64,000 nt of DNA from Streptomyces sp. HUAS 15-9 (GTDB taxonomy: Bacteria > Actinomycetota > Actinomycetes > Streptomycetales > Streptomycetaceae), in the NCBI RefSeq assembly GCF_025642155.1, contig NZ_CP106798.1, positions 8,680,001-8,744,000 of the forward strand, in the 5' to 3' direction. Every line of letters starts with the position of its first letter. Positions within the stretch are counted from its first letter, which is position 1. The translations under genes were made by a program, and so were the position numbers. Below, in pieces: positions 35,457 through 44,337 of the stretch. The notes beneath the pieces are model-generated. The model was not told the DNA's origin, did not search any database, and saw only the letters and a program-made list of their open reading frames with translations.

Positions 35457-36158
35457 GTGACCCGTACCACGTGGCCCAGGCGTCTGGCGTCCCTCGCCGC
35501 CGTCGGCACCCTCACGGCAGGGGGCATGCTGGTGCACTCCAGCACCTTCGCTGCAGACTGTGGGCAATTCCCGGGTGGAATCTGTCCGCCATTCACGGAC
35601 ACCCAGAAGCTGCCTGAGTTCGGTGACCGATGGTGGAACATCAAGAGCGCGCGGGCTGACGATCTGGTCGTGGAGGAGGACGGTGGGGGCTTCAGGGTTC
35701 AGCCGCGCAGGGACCGGGGGTCCCAGTTGTTCCGCTTCTTGAAGAGCAGCGACGCAAACGACGAGCACGGCTCCATATACCAGATCCAGGTCATGCCCAA
35801 GGTGCCGCCGCCCGACCCCGGAACGCCAATGTGTCTGGAGGGAAGTGACGGCTACGGGAACAGAGCTGGGGTATCCACGAATCCGTGCGAAAAGATCGGC
35901 AGCCAGTACTGGGAGATCGAGCCTCACCCGAATGGCTTCTTCAGAATCAGGCGGGGAACCGGCGCGGGGCGCTGCCTCGACGCAGACAACCCGGCGATGA
36001 CGGCACCCCCGCCACGGGCCCGTCTACAGGAATGGGCTTGCCATGGCATGGACAACCAGGCCTGGACGTTCGTGAGCCCGCTCTCCCAACCGCTGCCGAG
36101 TGACCAGCGGCAGCGAGAGCGCATTCTGCGGGGCGACCGCGGGGTGCTGCGGCGGTAG
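35457..36158 (+). CDS. Secreted ricin-type beta-trefoil lectin-like protein
   Basis: A 233-residue exported protein. The leader VTRTTWPRRLASLAAVGTLT is followed by an AADC-type junction around residue 34. The mature protein has ricin-B-like pieces: a Trp-containing WWNIKSARADDLVV strand, CLEGSDGYGN, CLDADNP and QEWACHGMDNQAW (a Q-x-W repeat). Six or more Cys suggest disulfides. Such domains bind sugars, but no catalytic domain is attached. The GTG start follows AAGGAGA. The last 20 residues are Arg-rich and may come from readthrough into mobile DNA. Confidence 0.75.
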   Translation: MTRTTWPRRLASLAAVGTLTAGGMLVHSSTFAADCGQFPGGICPPFTDTQKLPEFGDRWWNIKSARADDLVVEEDGGGFRVQPRRDRGSQLFRFLKSSDANDEHGSIYQIQVMPKVPPPDPGTPMCLEGSDGYGNRAGVSTNPCEKIGSQYWEIEPHPNGFFRIRRGTGAGRCLDADNPAMTAPPPRARLQEWACHGMDNQAWTFVSPLSQPLPSDQRQRERILRGDRGVLRR

Positions 36159-36289
36159 TAGCCCCGGTCGGGAAGCATGTCGACGCGGTGGCCAGTTCGT
36201 CTGGAAGGCTACAGAAAGCAGCACCGATGAGGGCTGGGGCTGTCCAGGTGTGTCCCTGCCTGTCCCGGTGGGCGAAAGCCGTGCGCACC

Positions 36290-36430
36290 GGGCTGTTGAT
36301 GCTGGTATGCGGGACATCCGGGCCAGGGCGGCGTCTGCCCGGTCGATGATCCGGTTGCGCAGCAGCATGCGCAACCGCACCAGCTGGGCCCGGTGACGCA
36401 GCACGGCCCGCCGCTCGCGCACTGCCTGCC
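36290..36430 (-). mobile_element. IS110-family transposase fragment
   Basis: On the minus strand RERRAVLRHRAQLVRLRMLL with RNRII matches the conserved helical segment of IS110 transposases (REL-RHRAQLVRLRT-LRNRIHA). Surrounding frames are not IS110-like, so only about 45 codons remain. Confidence 0.6.
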
Positions 36431-36520
36431 GGGGGGCTGGCGGCCGGTGCAGATGCCCAGGAGGAAGAGCAGCCCCTGGCTCGGTTCGCTGACGACGTCG
36501 GAGTATCGACGAGCAGCATC

Positions 36521-37084
36521 ATGAGCTTCCGGCACACCAAGACCCACTGGCCGCCCGAGTACCGAGTCACGGGCGTGTCCCGCGACATGCACCGCATCCT
36601 GACGGTGCGTCCGGACCGGTTCGAGCTGATCCGCAATCCAACGTTCAACCCGCACTACGGGTCGCATCGGTGGACGCAGGACACGGTATGCGGGAGGCCA
36701 GCCGGCATGTGGAGAACCCGGCGTTGGTGCAGGAGACGGCGACGGCGATCCACGGCCTGGCGACCGACGAACATCTTTAGCAGATGCCCGTATCCCAGCT
36801 GCCGTACTGGCGCTCGTCAGGCGGGACTCAGCGCCGCTATCGCCTTTCTGAAGCCGGAGGTGCATCAGCGAGCGGCTCACGCACGCCGCAGGGCCTACCT
36901 GGCATTGGAGGTGGAGGCCCGCTTCGCGCTGACAGAGGCGGCATCCAGTGGCGAACCCGTACCTCTGACCGTCTACAGGAATCTGCTGGAGCGCCGAAGG
37001 ATGATCATCGCCGGTCAGCTTGACGAACTTGTGCAGCGTATTGCTGTGGGGGGAGCACCTGCCGCGGCGGAGGCCGACGAATGA
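36521..37084 (+). CDS. Hypothetical or chimeric reading frame
   Basis: An open frame of 187 codons. The first 55 residues (TKTHWPPEYRVTGVSRDMHR, then FELIRNPTFNPHYGSHRW) and the last 80 (LKPEVHQRAAHARRRAYLAL, then PLTVYRNLLERRRMIIAGQLDELVQRI) look like real protein. The middle (WRTRRWCRRRRRR) does not. A frame in register +1 carries EASRHVENPALVQETATAIHGL over the middle, so two indels are likely. The C-terminal part is helical and may be a separate small gene. Family not recognised. Confidence 0.4.
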   Translation: MSFRHTKTHWPPEYRVTGVSRDMHRILTVRPDRFELIRNPTFNPHYGSHRWTQDTVCGRPAGMWRTRRWCRRRRRRSTAWRPTNIFSRCPYPSCRTGARQAGLSAAIAFLKPEVHQRAAHARRRAYLALEVEARFALTEAASSGEPVPLTVYRNLLERRRMIIAGQLDELVQRIAVGGAPAAAEADE

Positions 37085-37269
37085 CGCGTCTCGTGCGCCG
37101 GGTTCGTATGTCTCCCCGAGTAACAGGGTCGACGCTGAGTGTCGGGTTGGCCAACTGACGTGCCTGGAGCGTTCGGTAGTAGGCATAGGTTGCGTGGGCA
37201 TGTGTCTGACGTCAGGAGTGAGTGTCAGTGCAGGCGTCTACTGTCCGGGCTGACTGGTCATCAAGTGTG

Positions 37270-37700
37270 ACCACCGTTGTCGCCCTCAACCTCGTCCGAA
37301 CGGCATGGCTGACCGTGACGCCACTTCCCGCTTCCGCCGCCTGAGCCACGCATGGACACGGATGAATTCACCAACGGTGTCCCAAGCGGGACAGACGCCG
37401 ACATCTGTCGTGGTCATAGCCACGGTCGGCCAGCAGCGCGGCCGGTGGATGTCTGGGCCTTCCGACACCCTGGCGACGGTGGGGATCTTGTCGAGCAGCG
37501 GCAGGAGTTGAGTGACGGCGTCGCATGCATCGGCCTCCCGGGGACGGGCGGAGGCAAGAGCAAACTGCAGTAGCTGAGCAAGGCGGAGCTGTGTCAGTGG
37601 GCCGCCGACCAGAACTTCGCCGCCGATCGACGACCACCCGTGAACAGCCTATTGACGCCCTCACCAGGACCCGACGTCGATGCAAGAAGTCGGCCGCCTG
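37270..37700 (-). mobile_element. Frameshifted IS5/IS4-type transposase relic
   Basis: Minus-strand fragments in different frames line up with the catalytic half of an IS5-type transposase. AVTQLLPLLDKIPTVAR equals 'N-DVTQLLPLLD-IP', RPRHPPAALLADRGYDHDRC equals 'RPRRRP--LADRGYDHDK-R', and TVGEFIRVHAWLRRRKR matches the region after the catalytic Glu. At least two frameshifts are needed to join them. Confidence 0.65.
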
Positions 37701-37856
37701 GCGAACGAAGACATTGGCAGCGGCCTGGTCGGGCCGCCCGCGCCGGCGGGGCACACTTCGTGCGTAGCATGCCACCGCAGGCGATGGCCGGTTGGCGGAC
37801 GCGTCCGTATCGGGTCGGCGTGGTGCGGGCGTGCCGTTGCTGTGGGCCGGGTCATG

Positions 37857-38459
37857 TCATGGCAGCCCGCCCGTCATCCAGTCGCTCATCCGTGGGAAGG
37901 CGGGCGGCACCGGATCCGGTGACGGCTGCGGCGCCGGGCGCTGCCGGTGGGCCGGGCGGAGGCCGAAGAGGGATCCTGTGGCCTCCGCCAGCCCGGCTGC
38001 GCAGTGCGCGGCCTGGTCGGCGGGGACGTCGACCCGTCCCAGTGCACCGGCGAGGATGTCCTCCACCAGGTTCAGCCGCATGGCCATGCCGGCTGCGCCG
38101 CCGCCGGGCGCGTGCGCCAGTGCGGTGAGTACTGCCTCGGCCCGGGTGCGGACCAGGCCGAGGGCCTCCCACCCGGACGGCTGCCGGGCGGGCGCGGTGG
38201 CCGACCCTCCTGGCGCCGGGACGCCTGCGGCGTCGCGGATCCGGCCCCCCACAGTTGAGTGCCATGGCGTCAAGGCGCCGTGCAGCTCGGCAAACAGACC
38301 GTCGAGGAAGGCCAGTAGTCCGGCCGCGCCGTCCGGTGGAGTGTCCGCGGAGTGGGCCCGGCCGTCGCCGGAGGTCCCGGTGAGCAGAGCCGTCCGCAGC
38401 GGGTCCAGGGTCTCGGCCGCCACTTCGGCTGCGGAGTGGCAGGCGTGGTCGGTGGGCAT
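37857..38459 (-). CDS. Hypothetical protein at the end of the GlcD/GlcF operon
   Basis: A 200-residue Ala-rich soluble protein, mostly helical (AEVAAETLDPLRTALL, AAGLLAFLDGLFAELHGALT, MRLNLVEDILAGALGRVDVP). Its ATG at 38459 is seven bases after the GlcF stop and has GTGAGG upstream inside GlcF, so it is almost certainly co-translated with the oxidase genes. I recognise no family and see no metal or nucleotide motif. By position it may be an accessory or assembly factor for the flavo-iron-sulfur oxidase. Confidence 0.7.
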   Translation of the reverse strand: MPTDHACHSAAEVAAETLDPLRTALLTGTSGDGRAHSADTPPDGAAGLLAFLDGLFAELHGALTPWHSTVGGRIRDAAGVPAPGGSATAPARQPSGWEALGLVRTRAEAVLTALAHAPGGGAAGMAMRLNLVEDILAGALGRVDVPADQAAHCAAGLAEATGSLFGLRPAHRQRPAPQPSPDPVPPAFPRMSDWMTGGLP

Positions 38460-38466
38460 CACAGCC

Positions 38467-39714
38467 TCACCGCTGTGCCGGGTCGCCGCAGGGCGGCACG
38501 TCCGGTGCGGACCGCGCCGCGAGGGCGAGGAACTCGGCCAGGTGGATGGCCTTCGCCCGGGAGCGGCGGCGGCGCAGGCCCTGCTGCACCTGCCGTAGAC
38601 AGCCGGGGTTGACGGTCACCACGTAGTCGACATCGGCCTCCTCGGCCTCGTCCAGCTTCGGTTCGAGTACCTTCTTGCTGTCCTCAGGCCTGAGCATCGC
38701 GTATGTGCCCGCAGCGCCGCAGCATTTGCCGGCGCTTGGCAGTTCCACGTAGTCGGCGACCGCGGCGATCAGCTCGCGGGGCGGGCGGGTCACGCCCAGG
38801 CCGTTGCGCAGATGGCAGGAGTCCTGGAGCGCCGCGCGCGCCCGGCGGCCGTTCACCGTCACCTGGCCGACGGGCTGGTGCCCCTTGGTGTCGAGGTACT
38901 CGCTCAGTTCCCGCACCCTGTCCCGGCCCAGGTGGTGTGCGAGGTGTGCCGCGCAGCCGCCCGCGGTGGTGAGGATGGTGCCGGGCAGCTGTTCGCCGAG
39001 TGTGCGGGCCAGTTCGGCGCCGGTCTCGGAGTCGCCGTTGTGCGCGTGGAGCGCACCGCAGCAGCCCTGCCGGGTGGGGACGGTGATCTCAGGGCACAGC
39101 TGCTGCGCCGCCCGGGACACCCCGGGATACAGGCCGCGCTCGACGCAGCCGAGCATCAGCGACACCTGCGGTCCGGCCTCCTGCTGTCCAGCGAAGTCGT
39201 CCGCGGGCGTCTCCGCGGGGTCGGGGCCAGTCGTCGCCGTCACGGGCTGCACCGGCGCCTTCGCCGTACCGCGCGCGTGCCGGCGTACGAGCCCCTGGAG
39301 CCGTAGCAGACCCGGCCGGGACACCAGCGCCATCAGGGCGCGGGCGATCCACGGCCGGTTCGGACCGCTCCACTGGTGGTCACGCCACTGCTCCAGCAGT
39401 TGCCCGTACTCCACGCCTGCCGGGCACACCGTTTCGCAGGCCCGGCAGCCCAGGCAGAACGACGACTCCTCGGCCAGGGTGGGGTCGTCGGGGCCGAGGT
39501 CGCCGGCCTCAAGCGCCCGCATCAGGGTGATACGGCCGCGTGGGGAGGAGGTCTCCTCGCCGGTCAGGGCGTACGTGGGGCAGGCGGGCAGGCAGAACCC
39601 GCAGGAGATGCAGCGGTCCAGCAGCTCCTTGTCGAAGATCCCCAGGCCCGGCCTCGGCCCGGGCGCGGGTGCGGGGGTGTGGCCGGTCGGGTCCACGATG
39701 GGATGGTCGGTCAT
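38467..39714 (-). CDS. glcF: GlcF-like iron-sulfur subunit of a 2-hydroxyacid oxidase
   Basis: A 415-residue protein with two 4Fe-4S ferredoxin motifs: Cys35-Cys38-Cys41-Cys45 (CISCGFCLPAC) and Cys87-Cys90-Cys93-Cys97 (CLGCRACETVC). Two CCG-type segments (QGCCGALHAHNGD and GKCCGAAGTYAML) bind a further cluster. It passes electrons from the flavin subunit GlcD to quinones at the membrane. The ATG at 39714 overlaps the GlcD stop (ATGA). The bacterial enzyme normally oxidises glycolate, and in actinobacteria close relatives act on D-lactate; the permease upstream fits either. Confidence 0.94.
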   Translation of the reverse strand: MTDHPIVDPTGHTPAPAPGPRPGLGIFDKELLDRCISCGFCLPACPTYALTGEETSSPRGRITLMRALEAGDLGPDDPTLAEESSFCLGCRACETVCPAGVEYGQLLEQWRDHQWSGPNRPWIARALMALVSRPGLLRLQGLVRRHARGTAKAPVQPVTATTGPDPAETPADDFAGQQEAGPQVSLMLGCVERGLYPGVSRAAQQLCPEITVPTRQGCCGALHAHNGDSETGAELARTLGEQLPGTILTTAGGCAAHLAHHLGRDRVRELSEYLDTKGHQPVGQVTVNGRRARAALQDSCHLRNGLGVTRPPRELIAAVADYVELPSAGKCCGAAGTYAMLRPEDSKKVLEPKLDEAEEADVDYVVTVNPGCLRQVQQGLRRRRSRAKAIHLAEFLALAARSAPDVPPCGDPAQR

Positions 39715-41093
39715 GATCCGAGCTTTCCGGGGTTGAGGATGCCCGCCGGGTCGAAGGCCCGCTTGATGCGCCGCAGCAGGGCCATCTGGTCCTCTCCCAG
39801 CCGATCGGTGAGATACGGCAGTTTGGCGGCGCCGACCCCGTGCTCGCCGGTGATGGTGCCGTCGAGCGCGATGGCGGCCGCGAAGATCTCCGCGAACGCC
39901 TTGTGGGCGCGCCCGGCGCCGTCCGCGTCGTCCGGGTCCAGCACGCAGGTCGGGTGCAGGTTGCCGTCCCCGGCGTGGCCGAAGGTGGCGATCCGCAGGT
40001 CGTAGCGGTCGGCGATCTCGTCGATGCGGTCCACCATCTCGGCCATCCGGTGCCGAGGCACGGTGGCGTCCTCCAGGATCGTCAGCGAGCCGAGGCGGGA
40101 CAGCGCAGGGAGCGAGCAGCGGCGCGCCGCGAGCAGCGCGTCGGCGCGGGCCACGTTCTCCGCGAGGGTGACCTCCAGGGCGCCCGTCTCCGCGCACACC
40201 TCCTGGATACGGGCGAGGTTGCCGGACACGGTGGCCGGTGAGCCGTCGTCGCCGAAGATCAGCAGCGCGCCCGCGTCGCCGCGCAGGCCCAGCCCGGCGT
40301 ACTCCTCGACCGCGGTGATGCACTTGCGGTCGAGGAACTCCAGCGTGGCGGGGACGATCCCGGCCGCGATGACGGCCGCCACGGCACGGGAGGCGTCGGC
40401 GAGCGAGTCGAAGTACGCCACTCCCGTGCCGGTGTCCGCGGGTGCGGGGAGCAGGGCCACGGTGGCCTCGGTGATCACCGCGAGGGTGCCCTCGGAGCCG
40501 GTGAGCAGCCGGGTCAGGTCGTAGCCGGCGACGTCCTTCCACAGCCTGCCGCCGGTGCGGATGATCTCACCGGTGGGCAGTACCGCCTCCAGGCCGAGCA
40601 CATAGTTGCGGGTGACGCCGTACTTCAGGCCGCGCAGGCCGCCGGCGCAGGTGGCCACGTTGCCGCCGATGGTGGAGACGGTGCGGCTGCCCGGATCGGG
40701 GGCGTAGAGGAGCCCCTTGGCGGCCGCGGCGTCCGCGAGTGCCGCGGTGGTGACACCGGTCTGCGCGCGGGCCAGCAGCTCCTCGGAGCTGATCTCCAGC
40801 AGCTTGTCCAGCCGGGTCAGCACCAGCACGATGCCTCCTTCCAGCGGAACGGTGCCGGCGCACAGGTTGGAGCCGGCGCCCCGCGGCACCACGGGGATGC
40901 CGCGGGCGGTGGCGTACCGCAGCACGGCCGCCACCTCCTCGGTGCCGGCGGGCAGCACCACGGCCTGCGGGCGCGCGGTGAACAGCGGGGTGGCGTCGCG
41001 GGCGTAGGCGGCGAGTGCGCCGTCGTCGACCCGGACGTGGCCGTCCCCGACGATGGCCGCGAGGTCCCTGGCCAGATCGGTTCCGGTCGGCAT
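39711..41093 (-). CDS. glcD: GlcD-like FAD-linked 2-hydroxyacid oxidase subunit
   Basis: A 460-residue flavoprotein of the vanillyl-alcohol-oxidase/PCMH fold. The FAD-binding region has RGAGSNLCAGTVP and SRTVSTIGGNVATCAGGLRG. The C-terminal FAD-oxidase domain contains RYDLRIATFGHAGDGNLHP and ITGEHGVGAAKL, with the catalytic His of EHGVG. Together with GlcF it oxidises glycolate or D-lactate to the 2-oxo acid. It is coupled on both sides: its start codon overlaps the permease stop, and its stop overlaps the GlcF start. Confidence 0.95.
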   Translation of the reverse strand: MPTGTDLARDLAAIVGDGHVRVDDGALAAYARDATPLFTARPQAVVLPAGTEEVAAVLRYATARGIPVVPRGAGSNLCAGTVPLEGGIVLVLTRLDKLLEISSEELLARAQTGVTTAALADAAAAKGLLYAPDPGSRTVSTIGGNVATCAGGLRGLKYGVTRNYVLGLEAVLPTGEIIRTGGRLWKDVAGYDLTRLLTGSEGTLAVITEATVALLPAPADTGTGVAYFDSLADASRAVAAVIAAGIVPATLEFLDRKCITAVEEYAGLGLRGDAGALLIFGDDGSPATVSGNLARIQEVCAETGALEVTLAENVARADALLAARRCSLPALSRLGSLTILEDATVPRHRMAEMVDRIDEIADRYDLRIATFGHAGDGNLHPTCVLDPDDADGAGRAHKAFAEIFAAAIALDGTITGEHGVGAAKLPYLTDRLGEDQMALLRRIKRAFDPAGILNPGKLGS

Positions 41094-42751
41094 CAGCCCA
41101 CCACCATCCAGCCGAGGACCGAGGTGGACTGCAGGTAGATGAGGATGCAGACCGCAGCGAGCAGGCCGAGGCCCCAGCCGACCACCTTGCGGAACAGCTC
41201 GCCCTCGCGGCCCTCCAGGCCGACGACCGCGGCGGCGATGGCCAGGTTCTGCGGGGAGATCATCTTGCCGAGTACACCGCCGGTGGTGTTGGCGGCGCTG
41301 AGCAGGTAGGGGGAGATGCCGGTCTGTTGGGCGGCGGTGACCTGGAGCATGCCGAACAGGGAGTTGGAGGAGGTGTCGGAGCCGGTCACGGCGACACCGA
41401 GCCAGCCGGCGATGGGGGAGAGCAGGGCGAAGGCGCCGCCCGCCTGTGCCAGGAACAGGCCGAGGGTGACGGTCTGGCCCGACAGGTTCATCACGTAGGC
41501 CAGGGCGAGCACCGCCATGACGGTGACGATGGTCCAGCGGAACTGCCGCACGGTGTTTACGTAGGAACCGGCCGCGCGGCGGACCCCGATGCCGTAGAGC
41601 ACGGCGGTGAGCACACCGGCCAGGAGAAGGATCGTTCCGCCCGCGTTGAAGATGTTGAAGTTGAAGGTCAGCGAGGACAGCGGCTCGCCCTTGGCGTTGA
41701 CCACGTCCAGGCCCGGCCAGGCGAACTTCCAGCCCGAATGCTCCTCCAGCCAGGCCTTGACGGGACCCGAGGTGGCCAGGGCGAAGAGGGCGACCACGAT
41801 CAGGTAGGGCGCGAAGGCCTTCAGCGCGGAGCCCTCACCTGTCTGTCGGCGTCTCAGCACCGCGTCCGAGGCGTCGGTCGCGATGGACCCGCCGGCGATG
41901 ACCGGAATGGTCCGCTCGGCGGCCAGCACCTCCGAGGGCTGCCACACGCGCAGCGTCGCCACCACCGCCAGGGCGCCCGCGAAGGCGGCCACGATGTCGG
42001 CGATCTCGTACGACAGGTAGTTCGCGGTGACGAACTGGGCGCCGGCGAATGCGAAACCGCCTGCCACGGCGACCGGCCAGGTCTGCCGCACACCCCGTCG
42101 CCCATCCACCATGAACACCAGGATCAAGGGCACGAACATCGCGAGCAGCGGGGTCTGACGGCCCACCATCGCGCCGAGGTCGGCCGCGTCCAGGCCGGTG
42201 ATCTTGGCCAGGGTGGTGATCGGGATGGCGATGGCGCCGAAGGCCACGGGTGCGGTGTTGGCGACCAGGGAGACGGCGGCGGCCTTCATCGGGCGCAGTC
42301 CCACGGCCATCAGCATCACCGAGGAGACCGCGACCGGCGTGCCGAAACCGGCCAGTGCCTCGAGCAGAGCGCCGAAGCAGAAAGCGATGATCACGGCCTG
42401 TACGCGCTGGTCGCCGGAGAGCGATCCGAAGGCACGGCGCAGGACCGCGTCCCAGCCGGTGATCTCGGTCATCTTGTAGATCCACAGTGCGTTCAGCACG
42501 ATGAAGACGATCGGGAAGAGGCCGAACACCGCGCCCTCGCTCGCCGCGAGCGCGGCCTGACCGATGGGCATCGAGTAGGCCAGGACGGCCACCGCCAGGG
42601 CGGCGGCCAGCGAGACGAGCGAGGCCTTCCAGGCCTTCCAGCGCAACCCGCCGAGCAGCACGAAGAGCGTGACCAGGGGAAGCGCCGCGCACAGGGCGCT
42701 CCACCCGAGAGAGCCCCCTACGGGGTTGAAGATCTGTTGGTAACCGGCCAT
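41093..42751 (-). CDS. lldP: Glycolate/L-lactate permease (LctP/GlcA family)
   Basis: A 552-residue permease with about 13-14 hydrophobic segments. Conserved parts are IVLNALWIYKMTEITG, GALLEALAGFGTPVAVSS, NTAPVAFGAIAIPITTLAKI and VAVTGSDTSSNSLFGMLQVTAA. The family carries lactate and glycolate with protons, and coupling to GlcD/GlcF explains the operon: uptake and oxidation of a 2-hydroxyacid. The divergent GntR regulator and a palindrome lie between the two start codons. Gene symbol by family; glcA is equally possible. Confidence 0.93.
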   Translation of the reverse strand: MAGYQQIFNPVGGSLGWSALCAALPLVTLFVLLGGLRWKAWKASLVSLAAALAVAVLAYSMPIGQAALAASEGAVFGLFPIVFIVLNALWIYKMTEITGWDAVLRRAFGSLSGDQRVQAVIIAFCFGALLEALAGFGTPVAVSSVMLMAVGLRPMKAAAVSLVANTAPVAFGAIAIPITTLAKITGLDAADLGAMVGRQTPLLAMFVPLILVFMVDGRRGVRQTWPVAVAGGFAFAGAQFVTANYLSYEIADIVAAFAGALAVVATLRVWQPSEVLAAERTIPVIAGGSIATDASDAVLRRRQTGEGSALKAFAPYLIVVALFALATSGPVKAWLEEHSGWKFAWPGLDVVNAKGEPLSSLTFNFNIFNAGGTILLLAGVLTAVLYGIGVRRAAGSYVNTVRQFRWTIVTVMAVLALAYVMNLSGQTVTLGLFLAQAGGAFALLSPIAGWLGVAVTGSDTSSNSLFGMLQVTAAQQTGISPYLLSAANTTGGVLGKMISPQNLAIAAAVVGLEGREGELFRKVVGWGLGLLAAVCILIYLQSTSVLGWMVVG

Positions 42752-42816
42752 GAAAGCGTCCTTGCCTCGTCCGTTGCCATTCTGTGACCCCCGTCACCCC
42801 TGGCAGCTGGGTTGGT

Positions 42817-42833
42817 CGATTGTCAGACAATCG
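42817..42833. promoter_or_regulatory. FCD/GntR operator of the glycolate/lactate operon
   Basis: CGATTGTC-A-GACAATCG, with perfect 8-bp arms, lies between the divergent permease and regulator genes. The core TTGTCAGACAA fits the FadR/LldR-type consensus TNGT-N3-ACNA. Confidence 0.8.
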
Positions 42834-42901
42834 CTCATGGCTGTCAATGGATCGCGTAAGACAGCGTGAGAGAATGTCGGGCGTTCCTTATGGAGGTGTT
42901 C

Positions 42902-43570
42902 ATGGCTCAGGACGCCGCTGTCCGGCTGTCCACTGTCTCCGTCGTCGACGCGCTCGCCGCATCCCTGCGCAGCCGGGTACTCGACGGACGGCTCGTCTCC
43001 GGCACCACGTTCGCGGAGACCGAGATCGCCGCCGAGTACGGCGTCTCCCGGCCCACGGCCCGCAGCGCAGTGACCGCGCTGGTCCACGAGGGGCTGCTCC
43101 AGCGGGAGGCGAACAAACCCGCCTATGTGCCGCAGCTTACGCGCGCCGACGTCGACGACCTGTTCCTCGTCCGGATTCCGCTGGAGACGCAGGTGGTCAG
43201 GGTGCTGGTCGAGAGCGGCACCGTGCCGGTGACCGCGGCGGAGGGGGCCATAGCGGATCTGGACCGGCTCGGCCCCGAAGCGTCGCACAGCGCGTTCGTG
43301 GAGTCCGACCTGCGCTTCCACCAGTCACTCGTGGACGCTGTCGGCAGCCCCCGGCTCAGCCGGCTCTACCGCGGCATCCAGGGCGAGGTGCACCTGTGCA
43401 TGGTGCAGACCCGGCACACCCTGGGACGGGAGCGCATCGTCGCCGAGCACAGCCGGGTACTGGAAGCACTCCGAGCCGGGGATGCCCAGGAGGGGGAGCG
43501 CCGGATGCGCGAGCACCTGGACGGCGCCTGCCGCTCGCTCCAGCGGCTCTTCGAGGAGAAGGGCGACTGA
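42902..43570 (+). CDS. GntR-family (FadR/FCD) regulator of the glycolate/lactate operon
   Basis: A 222-residue repressor-type protein. The winged helix (about 10-75) includes AEYGVSRPTARSAVTALVHEG, and the FCD ligand domain (about 85-210) carries the metal-ligand pattern (FVESDLRFHQSLVDAVG, then CMVQTRH and MREHLDGACRS). FCD domains bind carboxylates through a metal held by Asp/His residues. It faces lldP-glcD-glcF over a 150-bp spacer with the TNGT-N3-ACNA palindrome, so it probably derepresses the operon when lactate or glycolate is present. The ATG at 42902 has GGAGG upstream; an earlier frame extension to 42866 is unlikely. Confidence 0.93.
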   Translation: MAQDAAVRLSTVSVVDALAASLRSRVLDGRLVSGTTFAETEIAAEYGVSRPTARSAVTALVHEGLLQREANKPAYVPQLTRADVDDLFLVRIPLETQVVRVLVESGTVPVTAAEGAIADLDRLGPEASHSAFVESDLRFHQSLVDAVGSPRLSRLYRGIQGEVHLCMVQTRHTLGRERIVAEHSRVLEALRAGDAQEGERRMREHLDGACRSLQRLFEEKGD

Positions 43571-43814
43571 CCGCCGGCCGCGGGGGGCGGTGACCCGAAC
43601 CCTGCAACATCGAAGCGGCATGCACTACAAAGCCCCGCGCCTGCGGCCCGCTCCGGGTCCACGCACTACATGCTGCCCTTGCGCACCGCCGCCGAGCGGT
43701 CGAAGGCCGGCGTCCTCGTCGCCTGTGGCTGCGGCGGGTGCTTCGGACTCGGTGGACGCTGAGCTACCTAGCCGCCGCGCGGAAGAGGATCCGAAACCTG
43801 GAGGGGGGGCGGGA

Positions 43815-44195
43815 CATCCTGCGACGGGCGGCGAGGTATGTCGCCTCGACGCGCTGGTGAATCGCTTCGAGTTCGTGGCCCGCCACCTGCGCCGTCGGCG
43901 CGAAGCGGCTGTGCCAGGTCCTGGGCATCGCCGGCTCCAGCTTCTGCTGCTGGTGCAAGGCTGCCCAGGCCCGGGCGGCCCGGCAGGCATCCGGCTCATG
44001 TGGTCCATCGGGCGCGAAGGCCTGGGGCTGCGCAAGAGGCACCACACCACCAACCCGGACCCGGCCGCGGCGAAGGCTCGCGACCTGATCTGTCGTGACT
44101 TCACCGCCGAGACGGTGAAACACGAAGTGCGTCGGCGTAACGTCCCATCGCGCTTGCCGACTGGACGGTTGAAAGGGCTGGCCCAGCGAGCCTGA
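43815..44195 (+). mobile_element. IS3-family OrfB transposase relic
   Basis: Matches to IS3-type OrfB occur in two frames. The first (AKRLCQVLGIAGSSFCCW, with QARAARQA) corresponds to the N-terminal 'KRLC-VL--ARSSFY-W' region. The next frame (EGLGLRKRHHTTNPDPAAAK with ARDLICRDFTAETV) corresponds to 'GV-LRKR-RTT-PDP-A---PDL--RDFTA'. The catalytic DDE core is lost. It lies between the two paralogous GntR genes. Confidence 0.7.
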
Positions 44196-44337
44196 GGCTT
44201 GCCTGGAGGCCCTCCGCCGCCACACCCGCCTTGGCCACTGCAGCCCTATTCGCTTACGAGACGGCTCTCGCCAAACCATCAACTACCGCGTAAACCGTGT
44301 CCAGGATTCGGGGCCAAGGCCCTCGGGTCAACAACCC

